From Thiotrichales bacterium 19S3-11 (GTDB lineage Bacteria > Pseudomonadota > Gammaproteobacteria > Francisellales > Francisellaceae): DNA of 64,000 nucleotides. The translations under genes and the position numbers were made by a program. Within the stretch, counting starts at the first letter, position 1, and every line of letters begins with the position of its first letter. The notes under the pieces were generated by a model that was given only the letters and a program-made list of their open reading frames with translations, did not search any database and was not told the DNA's origin. The stretch is taken from assembly GCA_021713295.1 (NCBI GenBank), contig JAKJJU010000009.1, forward strand, positions 20,539 to 84,538, in the 5' to 3' direction. Shown in pieces: positions 40,814 to 49,692 of this stretch.

Positions 40814-41970
40814 AGCTTATACTAGGTATTAGATGCATAACTATTCGAAATTATACCTTGCTGTGCTTTCTGATCAGATTGTAGAAAAAGCATTGCATTG
40901 GACTGAAGTTGTTGTTTTTGAGCATATTTAACTTGTTGCGCACCATAGGCAGCACTATTATACATTCTGTTTAAATGCTCAGCTCCCACATCTAAAGATA
41001 ATTGCCCAGTAATAGCTTCATGACAATTAGCTCTAACACAAGAATTTCTATCAAGATTTGTACCGCTGTCTCTGAGATTTTTAAAAATAAAATCTGGCAT
41101 ATAAGTGCAAATAGTATAGACATTGTTTTCTATTGTACTATCTCCAATGCTTTTACCATTTCTAAATAAAACACAACCAGATAACAATGAAACATTAACA
41201 TCCTGAAAAGCCACCTTAGGCATACTTTCTGAACCATTATAGACCGCAGCTCTATAATTCACTTTTGGTTTTGCTAGGCCAGTAACTATTGAGTCACTAA
41301 ATTTTCCAACATAACCCATAACTTGTACATCTGGTAATAATATACTGAGAACTCTTGCTGGAGAGCAAATATAATTTTGATGATCTTCACTCATGACTTC
41401 AAAGCCTGAATAACAACTATTTAACATAATTGCATCAACTTTAACATTAAGCTTTGCTTCTATCTGTTTGATGAGTTTTGCAAAAGCGATAGTATACTCC
41501 ATCTCACTCTTAGAAGATTTTTCACCAAACAACCATCCAGGTGCACCATGAGCGTTATATGTAACAACAATACTACGCCCTTTCATGTTTTGGTAAAAGG
41601 AACTAATATGATCCAGAAGTTGATCTTCAGTAATATTAGTAAAAATTTTTCTTTTATTAATTACTGAGTAACCCTTAGATTCTAAATTGTTTTTAATACC
41701 TTCAAATTTTGTTGACTTGTCATTTTCATCATCAAAAATAGAATTAATCACTAATGTGTTAGGTTTATTTTTACCTTTTAAATCATTTTTTGCTGGAAAA
41801 ATTAATTCAGGTTTAGTTTTCATGGCGCCCCCCATAAATATTATAATTAATCAATAAAATCAATCATAATATTAAACCAAATATAACCATATATTAAAGA
41901 TTTTTTATTTAAACTTGAAACAAAAAAAAACAAATCATATTCTTTCAAAATTTATAGTTAATCCTGATAA
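40795..41970. repeat. Direct duplication, copy A
   Basis: About 1.18 kb containing the first caspase-like gene plus its flanks. It matches 42169-43328 with a constant offset of 1374 bases at the left end. Copy A starts within the last codons of the 40379-40813 gene and ends after a shared AT-rich leader containing ATATTAAAGATTTT and CATATTCTTT. Similarity is highest in the middle and 3' part of the gene. Confidence 0.8.
40822..41823 (-). CDS. Caspase-like (clan CD) cysteine peptidase-like protein A
   Basis: 333 residues from the ATG at 41823, chosen because the paralogue starts at the same MKTK and both have a GGGGGG leader; an ATG at 41835 is also in frame. No signal peptide is seen. A hydrophobic strand precedes His92-Gly (SIVVTYNAHGAPG) and a second precedes Cys137 (VDAIMLNSCYSG), the order and spacing of the catalytic dyad in caspase-fold peptidases (C11, C14, C25, C80). 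GFEVM and SPARVLSILLPDVQVMGYVG follow. A Gln-rich C-terminal tail ends the protein. Fold assignment is by motif only; it could be an inactive homologue or a host-directed effector. Confidence 0.6.
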   Translation of the reverse strand: MKTKPELIFPAKNDLKGKNKPNTLVINSIFDDENDKSTKFEGIKNNLESKGYSVINKRKIFTNITEDQLLDHISSFYQNMKGRSIVVTYNAHGAPGWLFGEKSSKSEMEYTIAFAKLIKQIEAKLNVKVDAIMLNSCYSGFEVMSEDHQNYICSPARVLSILLPDVQVMGYVGKFSDSIVTGLAKPKVNYRAAVYNGSESMPKVAFQDVNVSLLSGCVLFRNGKSIGDSTIENNVYTICTYMPDFIFKNLRDSGTNLDRNSCVRANCHEAITGQLSLDVGAEHLNRMYNSAAYGAQQVKYAQKQQLQSNAMLFLQSDQKAQQGIISNSYASNT

Positions 41971-42195
41971 TTTTCTTTATTTTATCATCTACTTTCGTGT
42001 TTATATATTTTATCATACTGATATATAACAGGTTGGTAATTTTTATTTTTTATTATAACTTAATCTTAGCTATATCAATAAAAACCAAACTGTTAAGCAA
42101 AGGCAGTGGCTCAACACAACTATGGTTGATTATTTTTGAAATAATAAAAAATATATGCTTACTCCTTCCACTACCTTTAGATTTTAAAGCTTATA
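41824..42195. other. Intergenic region between the two caspase-like genes
   Basis: 372 bases. The right end (42169-42195) is the start of duplication copy B, including a relic of the last codons of the small secreted protein gene. The left part is the leader of copy A. The middle is AT-rich with no convincing gene. Confidence 0.6.
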
Positions 42196-43328
42196 CTAGA
42201 TACTAGATGCATAACTATTCGAAATTATACCTTCCTGTGCTTTCTGATCAGATTGTAAAAAAGGCATTGTATTGGACTGAAGTTGTTTTTGAGCATGTTT
42301 AGTTTGTTGCGCACCATAGGCACCATATCCTTTTAAAGGCGCTCCCACATCTAAAGATAACTGAAAATCAATAGCTTGATGACAATCAGCTCTAACACAA
42401 GACTTTCTATCAAGAGTTGTACCGCTGTCTCTGAGATTTTTAAAAATAAAATCTGGCATATCAGTGCAAATAGTATAGGCATTGTTTTCTATTGTACTAT
42501 CTCCAATGCTTTTACCATTTCTAAATAAAACACAACCAGATAACAATGAAACATTAACATCCTGAAAAGCCACCTTAGACGTACTTTCTGAACCATTATA
42601 AACCGCAGCTCTATAATTCACTTTCGGTACTGCTAGGCCAGTAACTATTGAGTCACTAAATTTTCCAACATAACCCATAACTTGTACATCTGGTAATAAT
42701 ATACTAAGAACTCTTGCTGGAGAGCAAATATAATTTTGATGATCTTCACTCATGACTTCAAAGCCTGAATAACAATTATTTAACATAATTGCATCAACTT
42801 TAACATTAAGCTTTGCTTCTATCTGTTTGATGAGTTTTGCAAAAGCGATGGTATACTCCATCTCACTCTTAGGAGATTTATCTTTACCAAATAACCATCC
42901 AGGTACACCATGAGCGTTATATGCAACAACAATACTATCCCCTTTCATGCTTTGGTAAAGGGGACTAATATGATCCAGAAGTTGATCTTCAGTAATATTA
43001 GTAAAAAAATTTTTTTTATTAATTATGGTATAACCACTGTATTCTAAATTACTTTTGATATAACTAAACAATACAGCTCTATCCTTCACATCATTAAAAG
43101 TAGAACTAACTACTAGTAGTTTAGGTTTGTTTTTACCTTTTAAATTATTTTTTGCTGGAAAAATTAATTCATGTTTAGTTTTCATTATATCCCCCCATAA
43201 TCATACCCATTCCATAAAATTTATCATGATAGTACGATAAAAAAATCAGATATTAAAGATTTTATTATTTAATTTTGAAATATAAAAAACAAAGCATATT
43301 CTTTTAAATTTCATGGTCAATGCTGAAT
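42169..43328. repeat. Direct duplication, copy B
   Basis: Matches 40795-41970. Begins with CACTACCTTTAGATTTTAA, which differs by one base from the 3' end of the small secreted protein gene in copy A, and includes the second caspase-like gene and its AT-rich leader. Confidence 0.8.
42196..43185 (-). CDS. Caspase-like (clan CD) cysteine peptidase-like protein B
   Basis: 329 residues and nearly the same as protein A over the central two thirds, including YNAHGVPGWLFG and VDAIMLNNCYSGFEV, so the His and Cys of the presumed dyad are kept (the residue before Cys changes from Ser to Asn). Differences cluster in residues 28-80 and in the C-terminal 60 residues, where protein A has an extra segment. 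A GGGGGG tract lies seven bases before the ATG. No signal peptide. Function is not known; see protein A for the basis of the fold call. Confidence 0.6.
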   Translation of the reverse strand: MKTKHELIFPAKNNLKGKNKPKLLVVSSTFNDVKDRAVLFSYIKSNLEYSGYTIINKKNFFTNITEDQLLDHISPLYQSMKGDSIVVAYNAHGVPGWLFGKDKSPKSEMEYTIAFAKLIKQIEAKLNVKVDAIMLNNCYSGFEVMSEDHQNYICSPARVLSILLPDVQVMGYVGKFSDSIVTGLAVPKVNYRAAVYNGSESTSKVAFQDVNVSLLSGCVLFRNGKSIGDSTIENNAYTICTDMPDFIFKNLRDSGTTLDRKSCVRADCHQAIDFQLSLDVGAPLKGYGAYGAQQTKHAQKQLQSNTMPFLQSDQKAQEGIISNSYASSI

Positions 43329-43391
43329 GGAGTGTTTTACTACATATAGAATTGATTATTTATGAAATAAAAAATCTTTTGTTTAGAAGAC

Positions 43392-43607
43392 CTATAATAT
43401 GTTGCAGCCATTGTTTGATTTTTCATTCTTACGTTGATTCTCACATTGCTCAGTATTAAACATTACAAAAGCACCTGTCCTTGCATTAGCGATTGGCACA
43501 CGTTGTTGCTGTTGTTGCTGTTGTTGCTGTTGTTGCTGTTGTTGCTGTTGTTGCTGTTGTTGCTGTTGTTGCTGCTGTTGCTGCTGTGAATTACCATCAC
43601 CGGCCAT
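43392..43607 (-). CDS. Small polyglutamine protein
   Basis: 71 residues: seven leading residues (MAGDGNS), an uninterrupted run of 28 Gln, and a 36-residue tail with three Asn-rich turns and two Cys. AAGGAGAACAACT before the ATG is one of the best ribosome sites in the window, which argues that this short frame is translated. It lies upstream of, and on the same strand as, the two caspase-like genes. I know no family for it. The tract length could vary between strains. Confidence 0.6.
   Translation of the reverse strand: MAGDGNSQQQQQQQQQQQQQQQQQQQQQQQQQQQQRVPIANARTGAFVMFNTEQCENQRKNEKSNNGCNIL
43503..43586 (-). repeat. CAG/CAA trinucleotide tract encoding 28 Gln
   Basis: 84 bases of Gln codons, mostly an alternating CAG/CAACAA pattern with a short CAG-rich stretch at its 5' end in the coding strand. 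Slippage in whole codons would keep frame and only change the Gln count. Confidence 0.9.
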
Positions 43608-43889
43608 AGTTGTTCTCCTTAATTTAACTTATTGTTTCACTTAAAATTCAGGAGCAATCATATAAACAAAAAACAAAATATTCAATCAATAAAATATTTC
43701 AAAATTAATCAAATACATAAATTAATATCAAATAAAAATCAAGCATTAATCTTATACGTTCAGACTAGATCATTTGCACTAGGTTCGATGTAAAATATAC
43801 AATACTTTTTAATTTAGCCTACACCCAGATAAATTTATATTTGATACTTCCAATTAATCATATTATAATTATTAACAGATGATAATTAA

Positions 43890-44269
43890 ATGGCCATTAT
43901 TGTGAAACGTGATGTTGGGATTGATACTCTTCTAGAATTAAATGGTGAAATATTTCATGATGACTCTGGATATTGGTATAAAATTGAAGCATATCTTGTT
44001 GAACCAACAAAAGAACGTCCGCATGGTATCCGTTATAATTTAACCTTACATAATAAGTATAATAAAAGAATTCTAAAGAATTCTTGGTTTTGATAATGCA
44101 CATGCTATCCAAACAGGTAAAAAATACAAAGGTCGTGTTATTAAATATGATCACATACATTAAGAACCATCTAGATAAAGGCACACCATATCAATTTACC
44201 AATGCATGTCAATTATTAGAGGATTTTTTCAATAAAGTGAATGAAATTATTCAAGCGAATGAGAGGTAA
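43890..44269 (+). pseudogene. tumE: Broken TumE-type (DUF6516) toxin gene
   Basis: The opening MAIIVKRDVGIDTLLELNGE and PHGIRYNLTLH, and the later KYKGRVIKYDH and TPYQFTNACQLLEDFF, are the parts of one TumE/DUF6516 toxin, but they lie in three frames. Bases 44065-44084 are two copies of AAAGAATTCT; removing one joins KRIL to GFDNAHA and continues to DHIH. An extra base near 44161 then shifts the frame to HLDKGTPYQF. With both repaired the gene would code for about 120 residues. As it stands translation stops at 44093. The antitoxin gene follows six bases later and is intact. Confidence 0.82.
44065..44084 (+). repeat. 10-bp tandem duplication disrupting tumE
   Basis: AAAGAATTCT occurs twice in a row. 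Ten bases is not a multiple of three, so the duplication shifts the frame; the family sequence continues correctly if one copy is left out. Confidence 0.9.
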
Positions 44270-44274
44270 GCAAG

Positions 44275-44631
44275 ATGAAACCATTAAAAGTTGGCATTAT
44301 TTCTAAAGAAGATTTTCAAAAGCGTGCTTTATTAATTGCTTCAGGCAAATATAAACCTAAGCCAAATGAACCAAAAATTTGGTTTAGCTCTGTAAAATCA
44401 TTAGCTGAAGTTTTAAATGAAAATAATATGCAGTTATTAAAACTAATCAAAACACAAAATCCGAACAGTATTAAGGAACTTTCTCAACTGTCAGGTAGAA
44501 AATCTAGTAATCTAAGTAGGACACTTAAAACTTTAGAAAAATATTCTATTATTGATCTTATTAAAACAAAAAGAGAAGTTAAGCCAATTGTCAAAGCAAC
44601 TGACTTTAATATTTCTCTTTCAGTGGCATAA
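44275..44631 (+). CDS. tumA: TumA-type antitoxin / HTH regulator
   Basis: 118 residues. The N-terminal part, KPLKVGIISKEDFQKRALLIASG and PKIWFSSVKSLAEVLNENN, then a winged-helix SIKELSQLSGRKSSNLSRTLKTLEKY, matches the MarR/HVO_A0114-like DNA-binding antitoxins that accompany TumE toxins. It normally neutralises the toxin and represses the operon. Here it is full-length while its toxin is broken, so it is an orphan antitoxin that could still bind its own promoter or block related toxins. GAGAGGTAAGCAAG overlaps the toxin stop and provides the ribosome site. Confidence 0.82.
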   Translation: MKPLKVGIISKEDFQKRALLIASGKYKPKPNEPKIWFSSVKSLAEVLNENNMQLLKLIKTQNPNSIKELSQLSGRKSSNLSRTLKTLEKYSIIDLIKTKREVKPIVKATDFNISLSVA

Positions 44632-44648
44632 ATGTTTTTTTAATTGAA

Positions 44649-45209
44649 TTAAACCCTACACTCTATTTTATGATTCATTGCATAATCATAAATGTTATCT
44701 TCAAAATGATATTTTCCAACTATATTTGCTATTTGAATTTGTTCTATATCATAATAAAATTGTCTTGAGTTTGGTTGATCTTGATTAACTTCAACTCTTG
44801 GCACAGGAACAAAGTTCCTTCCACCATCTAATAATACAAAAAGCTCTGTTTTAAATAACATGTCATTTACTTTATATTGCACATGATAAGACGCATTACT
44901 ACCTTTATCAGGGCAAGCCCCTATCCAATCTTCAGAAAAATCTTTCACGATTACTAAATCATAGTCAATGATCAATTGAAACGTAGGGTATTTTTTATGC
45001 CTAAAACAATCAATAAGATTTTCAATTCGATGAAACCTTTCCCAATCATTAGAGTTTTTTACATATTTTTTAAATCTTTTAATTGGATTAACAAATGAAA
45101 TATATGAAAACCAAACACCAATTAAGGTTGCAATCAGTCCTAGTATACCAAGCAGTAAACCAATCATTCCAAATATTAAACTCACAATTGTGATTATCAT
45201 TTTATCCAA
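44649..45209 (-). CDS. Membrane-anchored protein of unknown function
   Basis: 186 residues. One long hydrophobic N-terminal hairpin or helix pair (residues 4-40), then a charged soluble domain of about 145 residues. I do not recognise the soluble domain. It lies between tumA (convergent, 17 bases apart) and the GNAT gene. No strong ribosome site is apparent, and the gene may be an accessory-region orphan. Confidence 0.55.
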   Translation of the reverse strand: MDKMIITIVSLIFGMIGLLLGILGLIATLIGVWFSYISFVNPIKRFKKYVKNSNDWERFHRIENLIDCFRHKKYPTFQLIIDYDLVIVKDFSEDWIGACPDKGSNASYHVQYKVNDMLFKTELFVLLDGGRNFVPVPRVEVNQDQPNSRQFYYDIEQIQIANIVGKYHFEDNIYDYAMNHKIECRV

Positions 45210-45235
45210 CCAAATAAATCTAATTCTGAAATAAC

Positions 45236-46054
45236 TTACTTAGCCTCGCTTAACGCCTTAACCAACTTAGTTCTTGTATAGGCAAGCCTAAAACCAAAGC
45301 GCTCAAAGTTTCGTTGTGGAATACTACCAGGGGTAAAACAAGCAACAACTAGTTTACAACCATGAGCTTTAGCATATTCAATACGTTTGGCAATCAATGC
45401 CCTTTGTACACCTCGCCCCCTAAAATCAAGTAAGGTAGCACTTAAATTAAATTCACAAATACCATTTTCACCAATTGCTACAACACTACCCCCTACAACC
45501 ACTCCATCAAGCTTGGCAGTAAATGCTGTTACATGATCCATAGTTGCATAACAATCAAAGTAACGACTCAAACTATACGATGTTGTTGATTTTTGTTGTG
45601 TATACCCTAATACCGTCACCGCATGCCAAAGCTTAATATCATCGGTTTGCTCAATAATAATATCAGAGGGTAATGCAAATTCTGGCAGCTTCTTAGATAA
45701 ATCCAAATACATAACATTCAGATATTCACTCAAAGCGTAACATCTTGATTTAATAAAATATAAGATACTAGAATCAGCTAGTGGACATAAATCAATGACT
45801 GTACTCGCATTGCGCTTAGCGTAGATCTGTTCAATTAACGCCAATGTCTCTTTAGTAACTTTTCCACTTAAACCAATACCAATTGCCTTACTTAAACGGT
45901 CATCTTCACCACAAAAACTTGCAATACCATCATCAACATCAATACACGCTGCTTGTAACTGAGGATATAGCTTACGGGACGCTAATGTATACTGACGCGC
46001 ATTATATACCATTAGCGCTTCTATTTGTTTTGCTAACGATTTATCTGCAAACAT
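45236..46054 (-). CDS. GNAT-family N-acetyltransferase
   Basis: 272 residues from ATG 46054, chosen for GGAGAGTATGT before it; an in-frame ATG at 46081 has no ribosome site. The C-terminal 90 residues hold the acetyl-CoA fold: VVGGSVVAIGENG as strands, then LLDFRGRGVQRALIAKRIEYA with the pyrophosphate loop R-G-R-G-x-x-x-A, and FERFGFRLAYTRTKLV. The N-terminal half is not recognised. Substrate unknown; related proteins act on amino acids, antibiotics or proteins. Confidence 0.8.
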   Translation of the reverse strand: MFADKSLAKQIEALMVYNARQYTLASRKLYPQLQAACIDVDDGIASFCGEDDRLSKAIGIGLSGKVTKETLALIEQIYAKRNASTVIDLCPLADSSILYFIKSRCYALSEYLNVMYLDLSKKLPEFALPSDIIIEQTDDIKLWHAVTVLGYTQQKSTTSYSLSRYFDCYATMDHVTAFTAKLDGVVVGGSVVAIGENGICEFNLSATLLDFRGRGVQRALIAKRIEYAKAHGCKLVVACFTPGSIPQRNFERFGFRLAYTRTKLVKALSEAK

Positions 46055-46148
46055 ACATACTCTCCTATAAATACAAGCCATCTTACTATGCCTAAAGCCA
46101 ATCTTTAAACTATAGCAAATATTATGCTATTTACTAGATCGCCACAGC

Positions 46149-47600
46149 TTAGATTGATTTAATATGTAATTGCTCTTTGATATAACTATAAAGCGCATTA
46201 TGAATTTGTGAGGTTGGATGGACACGATCCCAAAATATATAATTCTCAGGGTTATCACATAATTGACCAGAGTTAGCAACTAGCATCGCTGTTTGAATAT
46301 CCGCCGTATTAGGTAACTGCTGTAGTATATTAATGACATTTGCTGGCTGCTTAACATAATAACGATTAATCATTAATGAGTTACTAGTTAAGCCACTAAT
46401 AGAATAACCACCTAACCAACAAGATAAGCTATTATTATCTGGATTGATTGACATATGATAGAGTTTGTTCATTTTTTCTGTTTGATTAAATAGCAACTCA
46501 AATAAGTCTATCGTATTAATATATTGAAATTGAATCTGGCTACTTTGATAATTTGCTTGCAGTTGCTCAACCATCGATGCTAATTTCTTATTGTGCATAA
46601 TGGACAGCTCATAGGTTGAATGCGTGTTTTCTAGATCAACTTTCGACTCTGGCGTTTGGCTTAAATCAGGTAATCCAATAATAACAAATCGTTTAACACC
46701 ATAGTTTATTAACCACTTAATATTTGACTGGATATTATCAACAACACCTGTTGTCATCTGATCAATCTTACTATCCGATAAATTAGCTTTTACCGTTAGA
46801 TAATCGTTTGCTCCAATAAATATAAACACCAATTGCTTATCTTGATCAGTCCACCACTTAACATTGCTATTAAGCTGATAAGTCTCAAGTTCACCATCTA
46901 ATGAATAAGGAATATCACCCCCTAAATCAAATACAGCTGTTGCACCACCAATAGCATAATTACTGGTTTCAATTCCAGCTTGATTTAAATCTCTTGAAAA
47001 TTGAACGGCCCAAGTGCTACCATTTGAGAACATGCCATCATAATAAGGCGGTGATTGAGGGATAACACCCAAGGTATATTCATTCAAAGTGCCTTTATCC
47101 GTTAGACTATCCCCAAAAAAAATAACGCGCTGAACACCATCAAAAATCTTACTTTGACTAAGATCAATTTGCTGTTTGCACGTTGTTACTGTAACAGTAG
47201 GTGTACCTTCCCAACTGTGCCAGCTCATTGATGACTGATCGATATAGATATCACCTGTAAGATTTTGCACATCCAAGTAATTTCCCCACGTATCATCATG
47301 TAACCAAACCGTCAATGAACCAAGTTGCTCATTTTTACTTGAAACTGCCGCAATAGAAACACTTCTATCTTTGACATAGGATAGTAATTTTTTAGTTGAA
47401 GATTGGATTGTTAATGCTTGTTCAACATTCGGTGAATTTTCATCGGTCATTGAAAATGTCACGGGATAAAAACAACGATTTTCTATATCAATATTCACAC
47501 CCGCAGAAGCAAAAACAGCTTTTGCAAAAAACAATAGTGAAGCAATAACGATACTAATAAAAACAGACTTTCTACGTACTAAGTTACCTATGACACCCAT
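46149..47600 (-). CDS. Secreted GDSL (SGNH) hydrolase with an extra N-terminal module
   Basis: 483 residues from ATG 47600, the only start with a ribosome site (GGAGAGATATCAG); the open frame continues 186 bases upstream. A signal peptide (about 1-30 ending VFASA) is followed by a 120-residue module with NRCFYPVTFSM, LTVWLHDD and WEGTPTVTVTTC, shared with the secreted protein at 34834-35544. The hydrolase domain shows FFGDSLTDKG (block I, nucleophile Ser), FIGANDYL (block III) and WDRVHPTSQ (block V, Asp and His). Related proteins are PlaA/C-type lysophospholipases and thermolabile haemolysins, so it is a candidate secreted lipase or acyltransferase. Confidence 0.88.
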   Translation of the reverse strand: MGVIGNLVRRKSVFISIVIASLLFFAKAVFASAGVNIDIENRCFYPVTFSMTDENSPNVEQALTIQSSTKKLLSYVKDRSVSIAAVSSKNEQLGSLTVWLHDDTWGNYLDVQNLTGDIYIDQSSMSWHSWEGTPTVTVTTCKQQIDLSQSKIFDGVQRVIFFGDSLTDKGTLNEYTLGVIPQSPPYYDGMFSNGSTWAVQFSRDLNQAGIETSNYAIGGATAVFDLGGDIPYSLDGELETYQLNSNVKWWTDQDKQLVFIFIGANDYLTVKANLSDSKIDQMTTGVVDNIQSNIKWLINYGVKRFVIIGLPDLSQTPESKVDLENTHSTYELSIMHNKKLASMVEQLQANYQSSQIQFQYINTIDLFELLFNQTEKMNKLYHMSINPDNNSLSCWLGGYSISGLTSNSLMINRYYVKQPANVINILQQLPNTADIQTAMLVANSGQLCDNPENYIFWDRVHPTSQIHNALYSYIKEQLHIKSI

Positions 47601-48099
47601 CTGATATCTCTCCATTGCAGCAGCATTACTTAATATAACCACAAGAACAGATAGCATACAAATAATTATTATTTTATTTTGTAATTCTATTATGACATGT
47701 CCCCAATTTAAGAATAAATACCGCATTCGCAAAAAATATTTATTTTTAGAATGTAACTTATTTTTATGGTTAAAACCAATAATCAACTACATGAAAATCA
47801 AACACTTATAAAATATACTATAAAATTCACATGTATATCAACAAGTTATATTTGCAAAGTGAAACGCCATTAATTTTATTCTCGCTGATTAAAACGCTAA
47901 AATTGCTTATAAATTAAACTGTAATTTGGATAATATTAAACATAGCCCATTGACTAATTTAGTTTTTTTTGTCAGATTATACTACTGCTGCTTTATAAAA
48001 CAATAATCAAATTACTTAAGCATCTACTTATTACATATACAGACTGTTCACCATACTATTGAACATCATAATTAATTTAAATAAAAGGATTCATACTTT
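47601..48099. other. Intergenic region, GDSL gene to APC permease
   Basis: 499 AT-rich bases between divergent genes. It should hold both promoters. A TTGACT at 47950-47955 and TATACT at 47978-47983 are 22 bases apart, too far for a good sigma-70 pair. No hairpins or genes seen; the frame before 47600 is open but lacks a start signal. Confidence 0.5.
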
Positions 48100-49692
48100 A
48101 TGAGTATCAAAAAAAAGCAAATAGGTTTATTTTCAGCAACTGCTGCAAGTGTTTGTTGTATTATAGGCAGCGGATGGCTTTTTGCTTCTTATTATGCAGC
48201 TAAAAGTGCAGGCCCTGGAGGTGCTTATATTGCTTGGATACTCACAGCCTTAATTATTTCTGTAATGGCTATTGTTATGGCAGAAGTAGCAACGATGTAT
48301 CCCATGCGTGGCGTTACAACCCGAATGAGCGCATTATCCCATAATAAAACATTTGGAATCTTTTTTGCCTTTTCTAATTGGATGGGAATTGTTGCGGTTA
48401 TTCCAACTGAAGCGCAAGCAAGTATTCAATATCTAACTAGCATTTCCGAGTATGCACAAAGCAATTGGATGGCGCATGGTTCATTAACGCCAGAAGGACT
48501 CTTTATCGCCTTCTTATTGATGATACTTTATCTATTTATTAACTTTTTTGGTATTAAAATTTTCTCCTATATCAATAATTCAATGACTATTATTAAATTT
48601 TTTGTACCACTATTTACGGCACTTGTGTTGTTTGGTAGTGCTTTTCATCCTGGTAATTTTACAGCGTACCATAATACTTGGATTCCATTTGGTACGGGTT
48701 CTATTTTTACTGCAATTGTCGCTGGTGGTATGATTTATGCATTTAATGGCTTTCAAATTGCACTGTCTTTTGCCAGTGAAATAAAACGACCTGAGCGCAA
48801 TCTACCGTTGGCTATGTTTTTCTCAATTGTTATCTGTTTAGTCATCTATCTCTTATTACAAACGTCCTTTATTGGTGCGCTAAATCCTCAAGAAGTTGTT
48901 CAAAAAGGTTGGGCAAATTTAAATTTCAACTCTCCATTTGTCCAATTAATGATTCCACTTGGCTTAAATATCATGGTAATGATTTTATATGCTGATGCTG
49001 TTGTTTCACCATCTGGCACAGGCATTGCTTATTTAGGTGGTACATCACGCATGCTTTATTCTATGGCTTCAGAAGGTCAAATGCCAAAATACTTTGCAAA
49101 ACTTGATCCTAAATACTATTTTTCACGACGTGCTATGTTCTTTAACTTCATCTTAGCTAGTGGCTTACTATTATTATTTCATAGCTGGGCTGCTTTAATG
49201 GTTTTAGTCACAGCATTTCATGTTATAGGCTATATGGCAGCACCTATTTCATTAGTTGCATTACGTCGTAGTGAACCTGATAAAAAACGTCCATTTAAAG
49301 TACCTTTCGCACATATTGTTGCGCCTATCTTATTTTTTGTACTAACGATGCTTTTAGTCTTTGTTGGCTATGTTGATATGATGAAGTTAGCTTGGTTTAT
49401 GACCATCTTACTGGCTATATTTCTTGTAATTAACTCAGGTAAAAATCATCAATATAGCATTAAAGATATTTTATCAACTTCTTTACCGATGTTAATCTAC
49501 CTTTGGATCATTACGTTCTTAATCGGTTTCGGCCCACAAGTATATAAAGGCCACGGCGTGATTACAGATGTAGTTTTTTATCCATTAGTATTTATTACAT
49601 CAATTGTGTTTTTCCACTGGTTTACGCATCCTAAATTAGTTGATCTATGTAATGCCTTACGTAAGAAAGATACAATAGTTCTTGAAGATTAA
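48100..49692 (+). CDS. APC-family amino acid permease
   Basis: 530 residues with about twelve membrane helices. The N-terminal GSGWLFASYYAAKSAGPGGAYIAW is the broken first helix of amino acid-polyamine-organocation transporters, and FQIALSFASEIKRPERNLPLA is the family's helix 6-7 motif. A long hydrophilic loop is followed by RRSEPDKKRPFKVPFA before the last helices. The substrate cannot be assigned; basic amino acids or polyamines are possible. AAAGGA precedes the ATG. Confidence 0.88.
   Translation: MSIKKKQIGLFSATAASVCCIIGSGWLFASYYAAKSAGPGGAYIAWILTALIISVMAIVMAEVATMYPMRGVTTRMSALSHNKTFGIFFAFSNWMGIVAVIPTEAQASIQYLTSISEYAQSNWMAHGSLTPEGLFIAFLLMILYLFINFFGIKIFSYINNSMTIIKFFVPLFTALVLFGSAFHPGNFTAYHNTWIPFGTGSIFTAIVAGGMIYAFNGFQIALSFASEIKRPERNLPLAMFFSIVICLVIYLLLQTSFIGALNPQEVVQKGWANLNFNSPFVQLMIPLGLNIMVMILYADAVVSPSGTGIAYLGGTSRMLYSMASEGQMPKYFAKLDPKYYFSRRAMFFNFILASGLLLLFHSWAALMVLVTAFHVIGYMAAPISLVALRRSEPDKKRPFKVPFAHIVAPILFFVLTMLLVFVGYVDMMKLAWFMTILLAIFLVINSGKNHQYSIKDILSTSLPMLIYLWIITFLIGFGPQVYKGHGVITDVVFYPLVFITSIVFFHWFTHPKLVDLCNALRKKDTIVLED

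Noticed and set aside
41997..42206. 69-codon plus-strand frame between the caspase-like genes
   Set aside because: Lies in the AT-rich gap and runs into the duplicated block; its end is only the relic of the small secreted protein gene, and it has no ribosome site.
43776..43800. GGTTCGATG resembling a tRNA T-arm
   Set aside because: No acceptor, D- or anticodon stem can be formed around it.
43897..44184. 95-codon minus-strand frame opposite tumE
   Set aside because: It is the shadow of the broken toxin gene, which explains the sequence better.
47601..47786. Longer N-terminus for the GDSL hydrolase
   Set aside because: The extension would bury the signal peptide; the ATG at 47600 has the only good ribosome site.
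47950..47983. TTGACT and TATACT before the APC permease
   Set aside because: 22-base spacing is too long for a normal sigma-70 promoter.
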